The notes under the pieces are model-generated. The model was not told where the DNA came from. It did not search any database and saw only the letters and a program-made list of their open reading frames with translations. Of a DNA stretch of 64,000 bases, positions 18,250 through 27,100 are shown piece by piece. The translations under genes and the position numbers were made by a program. Positions within the stretch are counted from its first letter, which is position 1. Each line of letters opens with the position of its first letter. Source of the DNA: an uncultured Dokdonia sp. (GTDB taxonomy: Bacteria > Bacteroidota > Bacteroidia > Flavobacteriales > Flavobacteriaceae). The DNA lies in contig NZ_CANLNH010000004.1 of the NCBI RefSeq assembly GCF_947492535.1, positions 62,001-126,000 on the forward strand, written 5' to 3'.

Positions 18250-18299
18250 AAGGACATTGAGTGTTTTGTTGAAAGCAAAATGTATCGAAATGCCGACTC
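18250..18299 (+). repeat. GGACATTGAGTG-family unit, single copy
   Basis: AAGGACATTGAGTGTTTTG, TTGAAAG, then CAAAATGTATCGAAATGCCG. Only the right-hand unit is evident; any left partner is decayed. It ends about 20 bp before the ATG of the 50-aa basic protein, so it may be transcribed in that gene's leader. Confidence 0.7.
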
Positions 18300-18319
18300 A
18301 ATTATTCCTATATTTAACT

Positions 18320-18472
18320 ATGGCAAAAGCAGGAAGTACTAAAAACACAAAAAATAAAGCCAAGCATTCTAAGCTCATGGCTCAAAAGAAAAAGAAAGAA
18401 CGTGAAAAAAAAGAAGCGCATAAAGCACGTTTAAAAGCACTGAATGAAAAAATCAAAGCTCAGAAAGAATAA
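18320..18472 (+). CDS. Small lysine-rich basic protein
   Basis: A 50-residue protein, MAKAGSTKNTKNKAKHSKLM followed by an alternating Lys/Glu helix (KKKKEREKKEAHKARLKAL). An ORF extension back to 18257 reads through the upstream repeat and is rejected. Very basic and probably one long helix, it could bind nucleic acid or ribosomes. No family is named. The start is supported by the AUG context AACTATGGC, and by the repeat boundary. Confidence 0.55.
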   Translation: MAKAGSTKNTKNKAKHSKLMAQKKKKEREKKEAHKARLKALNEKIKAQKE

Positions 18473-18605
18473 CATTTCTTCTCCCTATGGGAGAGGATTA
18501 AGGTGAGGAGAAAGTAACACACCCTCCTTAAAATCGTCATGAAAAAAAAGATCAGGCAACCATTTGTAAAAATCTTGCGTCTTTATAAAAAAACAATCAT
18601 TCATC

Positions 18606-20102
18606 ATGACAACACTTATCAAATACATCATCACAATACTTACAGGATTATGGGTCTCTAGTATGGCTGCACAAACGGTGTCGGCAACTCTTATAGATGG
18701 TAAAACGCAAGAACCTATTCCATTTGCTACTATTGAGCTTTCAGAAAATCAAGGTGTTATTTCTAATGAGGATGGAATCTTTACCATAACCGAAGCGCAA
18801 TTAAAAAAAATAAAAGATTCTGTCTATATCTCTTCGATGGGATATGAGCGTAAAGGAGTTTTACTAGCATCACTTACAGATAGTATTATTCATTTGGCGC
18901 CAAAATCATTTGAGTTAAAAGGAGTGTTTCTTTCAAGTAATCCACTTTCGGCAAAGGAAGTGATTGAAAAAGTAAAAGAAAACCTAGATAAAAACTACTA
19001 TGTACAAGACCTCTCTAAAAAGAAGATTTTCTTTAGACAATCGGATTTTAATACCATGAAAAAAGTGGATTTTGGGTTTAAAAAATCAACCATTGAAGAG
19101 TTAAATAAAGAACTCATAGATAGTATTGCGACACTTGTACCACGTGAATCTTCGTATTATCGTGAAGTGGTGGGTGATTTTTATGGAAATTACAAGAAGC
19201 ATAAGTTTCATATTGATAAAGCTGCCGAACTATATGATAAATCTAAAGACATATCTGTAGATGGTCTTAGTGAACGTCTTGAAACGATTTTTAAAGAAAA
19301 CGTAAAACCAGACTCATACCTTAAAATCAAGTCAGGATTATTTGGAACGAAGGTACAATTAGATTCTATCACAGCGGCTAATGAAGATGCTAATAAAGTA
19401 AAAGTAGAAGTAGAAAATGCAAGTGAAAAAAACTACTTTCAAAAGCAAATGAAGGATCGTATTTCAGAATTGTATACCCAGCTATTTTTTAATGAAGATT
19501 CTAAAATTGATATTCTGGAAAAATCAAATCGCTATGAGTTTGAGATCAGAGATTATACATTTATCGATCAGGAGCCAGTATATATTATTGACTTTTCGCC
19601 GAAAGGCAAAAAAGATTTCAAAGGAACTGCTTTTGTAAATACCAATGATTTTGCCATTGTACGATTAGAATTTGATAATGTGCGTCCACTATTTACCTTT
19701 GGATTATTAGGCATCAGATATGGAGAAAATGTATATAGAGGGAAGATGTTATTTGCAAAAAATAATAACGGTAGTTATAGCCCGCGATATTTAGAACTTG
19801 AAAACGGAAATTACTTTGGTGTAGATCGTCCTTTAAAAGTGATCGAAAAAAACAAGCATGTGAAAGGACGTCGTAAGCAAAATGAGCTTTCACTTGCGTT
19901 AGATGTACAAGGAACTTCCGTATCTAAATATGAGATGGTGGTATTTAACTCTGAAGATATTTCAGACACGGCTTATGAAGCTGCTTCTGAAAATGAAAAT
20001 ATAAAAGCAACGTATTTATCTAAGTACGACCCTAATTTTTGGACAGGATATAGCATTATGGAACCCAATGCAGCCATCCAAGCTTTTGAGGTAGTGGAGT
20101 AA
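18606..20102 (+). CDS. Secreted protein with carboxypeptidase-like regulatory N-terminal domain
   Basis: A 498-residue protein with a signal peptide ending in MAAQT. Residues about 24-110 are a CarboxypepD_reg-like beta-sandwich (ATLIDGKTQEPIPFATIELS ... GIFTI, YISSMGYERK). The rest matches the general pattern of Bacteroidetes outer-membrane or periplasmic proteins that follow this domain with a DUF-type beta-rich region (YTFIDQEPVYIIDFSPKGKK, GTAFVNTNDFAIVRLEFD). No receptor plug is seen. The role is unknown, probably envelope. Confidence 0.78.
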   Translation: MTTLIKYIITILTGLWVSSMAAQTVSATLIDGKTQEPIPFATIELSENQGVISNEDGIFTITEAQLKKIKDSVYISSMGYERKGVLLASLTDSIIHLAPKSFELKGVFLSSNPLSAKEVIEKVKENLDKNYYVQDLSKKKIFFRQSDFNTMKKVDFGFKKSTIEELNKELIDSIATLVPRESSYYREVVGDFYGNYKKHKFHIDKAAELYDKSKDISVDGLSERLETIFKENVKPDSYLKIKSGLFGTKVQLDSITAANEDANKVKVEVENASEKNYFQKQMKDRISELYTQLFFNEDSKIDILEKSNRYEFEIRDYTFIDQEPVYIIDFSPKGKKDFKGTAFVNTNDFAIVRLEFDNVRPLFTFGLLGIRYGENVYRGKMLFAKNNNGSYSPRYLELENGNYFGVDRPLKVIEKNKHVKGRRKQNELSLALDVQGTSVSKYEMVVFNSEDISDTAYEAASENENIKATYLSKYDPNFWTGYSIMEPNAAIQAFEVVE

Positions 20103-20159
20103 TTTTCCTCATCCTAGTCTTATCCTTCAAGGAGAAAGGATTTTATACCCATATAATTT

Positions 20160-20260
20160 CACCTAATTAATATAGTTTATTTCCTCTCCCTCAGGGAGAG
20201 GATGAAGGTGAGGGGTGATTCCTTTTTTGTTTTAAAAGTATACGCTTTCGCGAAAGTATA
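20160..20260. repeat. Hairpin repeat CCTCTCCCTCAGGGAGAGG and a short palindrome
   Basis: CCTCTCCCTCAGGGAGAGG at about 20181-20199 is followed by AAGGTGAGGGG, the same class as at 18131 and 18479. Palindrome TACGCTTTCGCGAAAGTATA follows at 20241-20260, matching the dispersed 20-bp motif at most positions. Both lie between the CarboxypepD_reg protein and the protease. Confidence 0.65.
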
Positions 20261-20405
20261 TATAGATACTTATAAGATGTAAAAGAATATTTATAAAGGA
20301 AAAAATGACAAAAAAATAAGGTTTTTGATTTTTGTTCGACAAATCGGTTGTAAGTTATTATACGCTTACTGACAATCATTTTATAAATCAAAAACCTTTT
20401 ATGTC

Positions 20406-21512
20406 ATGAGAAAGTATATTCTCTTATTGATAAGCCTTTTTAGTGTTTCTACATTCTTGATAGCTCAAACTACAGGTACGCATGCTAGTCCTAAAAAAAG
20501 AACAACGCCTACCTATTTAAGTCAAGAAGAAACTACGGTTTCTAATATCTATAAAAAAGTATTACCTGCGGTTGTCACTATTTTTACAACCTCAAATAAC
20601 TATACAGAAAAAGGGGCTATTAAGAGTCAAGGTCAAGGGTCTGGGGTGCTTATTTCTCATGATTGTTATATCCTTACTGCAGCACATGTGGTAGATGGCG
20701 CTTCTGAAATTTTAGTAAAAACACAAGATGGAAAGATGCGTAAAGCCACTATCCTTTTTAGTGAAAAAACAGCCGATATTGCCTTATTACAATTGAAGGT
20801 GTTAGATCCTACACTCGCTCATGCAAAGCTAGGAGATTCAGATAATCTCGTGGTAGGGCAAAACGTATATGCTATAGGAAGTCCGTATGGTCTTGAAAAT
20901 TCTTTTTCATCAGGAATCATTTCGGCCTTTAGGGGAGACGACCGATTGTATGACGGAACCGTTCGAGTAGAATTCATCCAAACAGATGCAGCAATTAATT
21001 CAGGAAACAGTGGAGGTCCGCTTTTTAATTCGCAAGGTGAAGTTGTGGGAATTGCATCCAGTATTTTGACAGTATCTGGCGGGTTTCAAGGTATTGGTAT
21101 GGTCGTATCTATCAATACAGCAAAAGATTTACTTGCTTTTGAAGACCGTCCTTGGGTAGGGGTAGAAAGTATTTTCCTGACACAAGAAGAATATGCAAGA
21201 TTATTCAATCTCCCAATTCAAAATGGTGGATTATTAATACAACGTGTAGCAGTTAATAGTCCTGCAGAAAAAGCTGGCTTACGAGGAGGCTATATTTCAG
21301 CCAATGTAGCAGGAAGAGAGATTTTATTTGGAGGCGATATTATTCTTCAAATAGGAAAACAAGTAACGTGTCATGTAGACTGTCTAGAGCATTCTAAAAG
21401 TGCACATGCAGACGAAAATAAAATAAACATACGCTACCTCAGAGAAGGTAAAGAATATACCGCTACACTAGATATTACGGATACCCGTCGTAATTTCTTG
21501 GTGAAGAACTAA
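20406..21512 (+). CDS. Secreted trypsin-like serine protease with PDZ domain (HtrA/DegP-like)
   Basis: 368 residues with a signal peptide (MRKYILLLISLFSVSTFLIA). The catalytic triad is visible: H94 in LTAAHVVDG, D124 in TADIALLQL, S202 in NSGNSGGPLF. A PDZ domain follows at about 250-345 (WVGVESIFLTQEEYARL ... VNSPAEKAGLRGGYI). The single PDZ and the size resemble DegS/HtrA-type proteases, but with a cleavable signal and no membrane anchor. Periplasmic protein quality control is the expected role. The substrate is unknown. Confidence 0.9.
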   Translation: MRKYILLLISLFSVSTFLIAQTTGTHASPKKRTTPTYLSQEETTVSNIYKKVLPAVVTIFTTSNNYTEKGAIKSQGQGSGVLISHDCYILTAAHVVDGASEILVKTQDGKMRKATILFSEKTADIALLQLKVLDPTLAHAKLGDSDNLVVGQNVYAIGSPYGLENSFSSGIISAFRGDDRLYDGTVRVEFIQTDAAINSGNSGGPLFNSQGEVVGIASSILTVSGGFQGIGMVVSINTAKDLLAFEDRPWVGVESIFLTQEEYARLFNLPIQNGGLLIQRVAVNSPAEKAGLRGGYISANVAGREILFGGDIILQIGKQVTCHVDCLEHSKSAHADENKINIRYLREGKEYTATLDITDTRRNFLVKN

Positions 21513-21616
21513 CAATTAATTTTCTCTCTCACTGGTAGAAGGTGAAGGGGAGAGATTTATTTTTGACACCTCAATTCCTGTTGTAAAAATAGGTTGAGGT
21601 GGCTGAATAATTTTTT

Positions 21617-21631
21617 GCTTTCGCGAAAACG
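21617..21631. repeat. Short palindrome core (GCTTTCGCGAAAAC)
   Basis: Intergenic copy of the dispersed palindrome, with the right arm ending AACGTA instead of AGCGTA. Confidence 0.7.
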
Positions 21632-21700
21632 TATTATACCTGTATTTCGATATAATCTAATTAGCGTATCATTCAATGTCTTATCATTGTTACTATCAAA

Positions 21701-21749
21701 GGTGACTGAGTGATTTTCGCGGAAGCGAAAATTGTACCGAAGCTCCGGA
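21701..21749 (+). repeat. GGACATTGAGTG-family unit between converging genes
   Basis: GGTGACTGAGTGATTTTCGC, GGAA, then GCGAAAATTGTACCGAAG and CTCCGG. The inner stem ATTTTCGC/GCGAAAAT is perfect. Upstream ATTCAATGTCTTATC (about 21671-21685) looks like a decayed left partner. It abuts the phoD-like stop and could terminate either gene. Confidence 0.7.
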
Positions 21750-21750
21750 T

Positions 21751-23100
21751 TTACTTTTGATACCTTAACTCCTCTTGTGCGATACTATAATCCCATACTT
21801 TTTGCCCTTTCTCATCGTAAATAGTCAGAAGTAAGGTACGTTCTCCATAAGCACCTGAAACATTCACAAGCCCAAAGTTGCGATCATAATAGGTTTTATC
21901 TTTTACTTGAAGTGTATTGCCTTCATCACGTGCTTTATGAGTTCCTGAGGTAAGTGGAGAACAGGTAATATCAATAAGCGGATATGCATCTGGACGTTCT
22001 AAACGAGAAATCTCTGTATGATGGCGGTCACCACTCATAAATACGATTCCTTCTATCTTTTCAGAAGCAATGCGATCTAATAAACGGTTGCGTGCTTCTG
22101 GATACGTAACATAGTTTTCATATACAGCAGCATCACTAATCGTTTGTCCGCCAATGCATACGATTTTAAAGGCAGCTTTGCTTGCGGTAAGTGCATCTAT
22201 CAGCCAAGTAAGTTGGGCTTCTCCTAAATAATCTTTACTCGAATCAAGACTTCTATTAGGCGCTCTGTGATACCGATCATCCATCAAGAAAAACTCAACG
22301 TCATTCCATACAAACTGACCAGTAATACCTCCTTCTCCAGTAGCATTGGTACTTGGATTTCCCCAATACTCATTAAATGCTTTTTCGGCTATCTTTTTAT
22401 GTACATAACTACGATCTGAATCGTTTGGACCATAATCATGATCATCCCAAATAGCGTAGTGATGCACACTTCCTAATAAAGGCTGTAATTCTTTAGTTGA
22501 TCTAGCTTCTCTATTGCGATGACGTATACCTTGTTCGGTTTGGAAATCGGGCGTACGTAAATAGATATTATCTCCTAGCCAAACCATAAAATCAGGGTCT
22601 TTTTGAACAATACTTTCAAAGATTCCATAGGCATCACCATAGGGTCTTCCAGGACGATCATCTTTAGGCTCATTTTTATAAAAACAAGATCCAATGGCAA
22701 AGGTAAATGACGGCGGATCGATACGATATTGCCATAAAGTTTGCGTCTGAAATTCTAAAGGATACGGGCGTGGTATATATTGATTATTAATATATAGTTT
22801 ATACGTATAAGTAACTCCATAAGCTACTTCGCTAGGATATAGTTTTGCAATATGATCTCCTTCGACATTGGTAGTGACGGTTTGTGTGAATCGCTCTTTT
22901 TCGCCTTGAGCGAAATATCCAATTTTCACATCTGCAGGAGCCTTCGTTTGGACCCATATTAATGCTTCGCGAAAATCTGAATACCCTACCATAGGGCCTG
23001 ATTGTAATAGTTCCGCTTGCGCGCCTGCCTGTTCTGTTGACAGGAAAATGGATATTGAAATAAAAACACTGACAAAAAAGGAGAAGATGGAACGATTCAT
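21751..23100 (-). CDS. PhoD-like alkaline phosphatase/phosphodiesterase
   Basis: A 449-residue secreted enzyme with a signal peptide (MNRSIFSFFVSVFISISIFL). An N-terminal Ig-like strand domain precedes the metallophosphatase core: FAIGSC, MVWLGDNIYL, IWDDHDYGPNDSD and MSGDRHHTE are the metal-binding motifs of the PhoD family (Ca/Fe phosphodiesterases). It would release phosphate from organic phosphates in the periplasm. The lysine/alanine end of the signal region (EQAGAQA) is coded by a CCTGCCTG-type repeat. No pho box was recognised. Confidence 0.9.
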   Translation of the reverse strand: MNRSIFSFFVSVFISISIFLSTEQAGAQAELLQSGPMVGYSDFREALIWVQTKAPADVKIGYFAQGEKERFTQTVTTNVEGDHIAKLYPSEVAYGVTYTYKLYINNQYIPRPYPLEFQTQTLWQYRIDPPSFTFAIGSCFYKNEPKDDRPGRPYGDAYGIFESIVQKDPDFMVWLGDNIYLRTPDFQTEQGIRHRNREARSTKELQPLLGSVHHYAIWDDHDYGPNDSDRSYVHKKIAEKAFNEYWGNPSTNATGEGGITGQFVWNDVEFFLMDDRYHRAPNRSLDSSKDYLGEAQLTWLIDALTASKAAFKIVCIGGQTISDAAVYENYVTYPEARNRLLDRIASEKIEGIVFMSGDRHHTEISRLERPDAYPLIDITCSPLTSGTHKARDEGNTLQVKDKTYYDRNFGLVNVSGAYGERTLLLTIYDEKGQKVWDYSIAQEELRYQK

Positions 23101-23233
23101 AGAGGGTTGTTTTATGCAAAGTTTCTAAAAAGAAAGGATACCTACGTTATGCTAGTATTAAAAGTAAGAAATCAAGTTTACTTTATACTTATTCACAAGA
23201 TAAAAGAGTAATTTTGGGTGATAACTATCTGGT

Positions 23234-23575
23234 ATGGCATTAAAGACTTCACTCTTAACCAAACTTCATCAAGAACTCCCTTATTACGCTGTTATTTTTG
23301 CAAGTGAGCAAACAAGTATCACAAGAGGCTATAGTATGGCTGCACAGCATCTAGAAGAACTTGCGCAAGGAATGCCTGGATTTTTAGGAATAGACCATGC
23401 GCGTAATGAAGTAGGAATTACGATTTCTTATTGGAAAACCCTAGAAGATATTGCAAGATGGAAAGCTCAAACAGATCATCAAGCAGCGCAAGTCAAAGGA
23501 AAAAGTACTTGGTATGAAGCGTATACCATACGTATTTGTAAAGTAGAACGGCACTACGATTTTTCTGCACTTTAA
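23234..23575 (+). CDS. Antibiotic biosynthesis monooxygenase (ABM) domain protein
   Basis: A 113-residue single-domain alpha/beta-barrel protein. The pattern MPGFLGIDHARNEVGITISYW followed by ALEDIARWK-like helix (LEDIARWKAQTDHQAAQ) and a final WYEAYTIRICKVERHYDF is typical of the ABM/YgiN-like group found in flavobacteria. Activity is uncertain, since many members lack known substrates. It is a stand-alone gene, divergent from the phosphatase. Confidence 0.78.
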   Translation: MALKTSLLTKLHQELPYYAVIFASEQTSITRGYSMAAQHLEELAQGMPGFLGIDHARNEVGITISYWKTLEDIARWKAQTDHQAAQVKGKSTWYEAYTIRICKVERHYDFSAL

Positions 23576-24117
23576 TAGCTATAGTTAAAAGGTAAATCGT
23601 TTATATGTTTAAGAGAGGTGTTCTTGTTTTATAGAAATAGTTTGGCACATTAAAGTACTTATATAAACGCTTGGTTAAAGGACAGAGGAAGTAAAACTGT
23701 TAAATCCGTCACAAATGTTAAAATTCATATACTAGAAATTTTAACAGTTACGTTAGCCCTATGAAATCATTTTTGTTTTTTTGGTTCCTATGAGAAATAA
23801 CTGATTTCTATTCATTTCAAAATATTTTTTGCATTTCATAGTGTGTATTATGGAATAATAAAAAGATGAGAAAGGGATGGGAAGGAGTATTTCGGAGTGA
23901 ATCAAAAAAAATAGAAATAATTTCAAAAACCACTCGATTTTCTATACCTTTTTTTATAGGTTGAATTGACCAATCTCAATCTATAAAAAGCATCATTTTA
24001 AATTCATATTAATCCGTTTAAAATCTGTTATCTTTAGTAGCATATTTTGAATACCTGTTTATCTAATTTTATTCAATTTAGAATAAAAGATAGAGAGGGC
24101 TACCTAACACCATCATT
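23576..24117. other. Noncoding leader region of the alpha-2-macroglobulin gene
   Basis: 542 bp without a supported gene. AAAACTGTTAAAT at about 23693 and ATTTTAACAGTTA at about 23737-23749 form a spaced inverted repeat. A TATCTTTA -7-like element at 24029-24036 lies 80 bp before the ATG. Confidence 0.45.
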
Positions 24118-27100
24118 ATGCGTAACATCCATGTTTTTCTCACCGCAGTACTAAGTCTTTTTTTGATCACTTGTGATAAAAAAGGTGCTGATCAACCCAC
24201 TGATAACCTATTCAAATACAAAGAGTATATATCGTATGCTACGAGTGGTAGGCAATCTATAGCAAATCCAATTAATGTAAAGGTAGCAAAGGCATTAACG
24301 CAGTTTGAATTGGATCAAGAAATTCCTTCAGATGTTTTTGAGATTATTCCTAAAACATCAGGAAAATTGAGAGTTTCTGGACAACGTACGTTAACTTTTA
24401 TACCCGATGAGCATCTTACTCCTGATACAGAGTATTCGGTAACATTACTTTTAGACAAGCTCTATGATGATCTCCCAAAAGAGATGCGTGCATATACCTT
24501 TAATTTTAAAACCATTACACCAGATTTTAAAGTAGATCTTCGAGCGCTTCAGTCGTATGATAGAAGTTATCAGTATTTAGAAGGTCAGATAGAGGGTGCT
24601 GATGTGATCGCTTTCGCGAAAGCAAAACAACTTATAAACGCAACTCAAAATGGAAAACCATTATCCATAACGTGGTTAAGTGATAAAAAAGCAGCTCGAT
24701 ATCACGTATTTAAAATAGATAGTATTCTCAGAGAAGAAGAAGATGCAAAGATTCAAGTCTCATGGAGTGGAAAATCGATTGGTGCTGATGAGACAGAAGG
24801 TGATAATGAAGTGCTGATTCCTGGACGTAATAATTTTAAAATTGTAAATATTAATCAGACGTTAGGGGCAAATGCTTCGGTAGCGCTTAATTTTTCGGAT
24901 CCTTTACAAGAAAATCAAAACTTTAAAGGATTAGTGGCGATACAACGCGCAGGTGACTTACGCTTTGAAGTAGATGGAAATGTACTTCACGTATATCCTG
25001 AAAACAAGATTGTAGGAAAATCACTCGTCGAAGTTTTTCAAGGAATTAAAAGTACCGATGGCTATAAATTAAAAATACCTTTTTCAGAAACCGTTTCTTT
25101 TGAGCAATTAAAACCTGGCATACGTGCCATCACAAATGGGGTGATCTTACCAAATTCAGGTAGCAATCCGTTCTATTTTGAATCGGTTAATTTAAGCCAT
25201 GTTGATGTGCGTATTATTAAGATATTTGAGAATAACGTACTAGAATATTTACAAGAAAATAATTTGAGTAGCAACAATTCTTACGGATTAAAACAAGTAG
25301 GAAGACGTGTTGCCAAACAAACGATCAACTTGCAAGAAAATAGTTTTCAGTCGGGAGATATCAGTGATAGTCAGTGGCGTGTACATGGAATAGATTTATC
25401 TAACATGTTTCAGGCAGACCCAGGCGCTTTATATCGTGTAGAAATAAGTTATAAGCAAAGCTATGTGGCGTATGAATGTGTAGATGATGATGCACAGGTA
25501 GAGGAAGATACCTATGACGATTATTATTACGAAGATGAATATTATGAAGGTGATTATGTAGAAGCCGAGAGTGCTGATGAAGATGAACGCGAAGAGCAAT
25601 ATTGGGATAATCGAATCTATCGTTGGCGAGATCAAGTATATAATTGGAGACAAGAAGACAATCCTTGTCATCCAGCATACTACCAAGACAGTAAATTTAT
25701 AAGCAGTAATATTTTAGGCTCTGACCTTGGACTGATCGTTAAAAAAGGAAAAGACAATAGCTATCACTTTGCTGCGACAGATATTGTGTCTACCACACCA
25801 GAAGCCAATACAAAAATTACCTTATATAATTATCAAAAACAACCCATAGGAACCGTAACGACAGATGCTTCAGGTCTTGCAACAGTAACTCCCGACGGAT
25901 ATGCGGTATTTGCAGTCGCTCAAAAAGGAGCAAACTACGCCTATCTTAAAATAGAAGATGGGAATGCACTTTCTATGAGTAAGTTTGACATCTCAGGAAA
26001 GCAATTACAAAAAGGATTAAAAGGATTTATTTATGCAGAGCGCGGAGTGCATCGTCCAGGCGATAGTATTCACCTTTCGTTTGTCCTTAATGATGCTAAC
26101 AATCCATTACCTAAAGACCATCCTGTAAAATTAGAAGTCACTGATGCGAGAGGAAAACTCACCTATCGTAAAGTATTAAGTACAAATACAACTTCACAAA
26201 ACGGAACTGGAAAGGCGGTAAATAATGTGTATTATTTTCCTGTTACCACTACGCCCACAGCGCCTACAGGAAATTGGAATGCAACGATTAGTGTGGGAGG
26301 TGCTAGCTTCTCGAAGACATTAAAAGTTGAAACGATAAAACCCAACCGCTTAAAAGTCAATTTAGCCTTTGAAAATGAGATTATAAGTGCTAGTGATAAT
26401 ATAGAAGGGAGTGTAAAAGTAGCATGGTTACATGGAGCTCCTGCACGAAATCTAAAAATAAAAACAGACGCTACGATACGAAGTTCTAATAGCGGATTTA
26501 AAACCTATCCTAACTATAATTTCTTTGATCCTATTCGCAGTTTTGATCAGTTTGATTTGACCATATTGGATGGACAATTAAATGAAGAAGGAGTTACACA
26601 AATTAATAAAGAATTAGATTTAGGAAAACGCGCGCCTGGAATGCTTAAAGCCACGTTTGTGACGAAAGCTTATGAAGGTGGAGGGGATTTTTCATTAGAT
26701 GTGGTGAGTAAAGATATCGCACCCTTTGATCATTTTGTAGGATTACAATCCCCTAAAGGTCGTGCCTATGGAAGTTATTTTACAGATGACAATACAGAGT
26801 TTGATGTTGTGACTACAGATGCACAAGGAAAAGCATCAGGAAACAGAACCTTAGAAGTCAAAGTCTTTAAAATGAGTTGGCGATGGTGGTGGAGCCGTGG
26901 GAGAGATAACTATTCTCGATATGAAACCGGAACTATTCATACACCTGTAAAAGATTTCAAAGTAACTACGGGTGGTAATGGAAAGACGAGTTTTACCGTC
27001 AATATTCCAGAAAGAGAAAGTGGTCGTTACTTAATACGAGTAATCGATCCAGAAAGCGGACATGCAACGGGTCGTATAGCCTATTTCTATCGTAATTGGA

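Noticed and set aside
18257-18319. Longer N-terminus for the 50-aa basic protein
   Set aside because: The extension reads through the dispersed hairpin repeat; the next ATG gives a clean start.
14728-21749. Repeats of the GGACATTGAGTG family as a CRISPR array
   Set aside because: Units are not evenly spaced, have hairpin cores, occur inverted and lack spacers or cas genes.
25490-25640. Acidic Tyr/Asp/Glu run in A2M as a foreign insertion or frameshift
   Set aside because: The frame is intact and flexible acidic inserts of this kind are, as far as I recall, usual in Bacteroidetes members.
25400-25686. Reverse-strand ORFs opposite the acidic part of the alpha-2-macroglobulin gene
   Set aside because: They are shadows of a low-complexity Asp/Tyr/Glu stretch and have no start context or family match.
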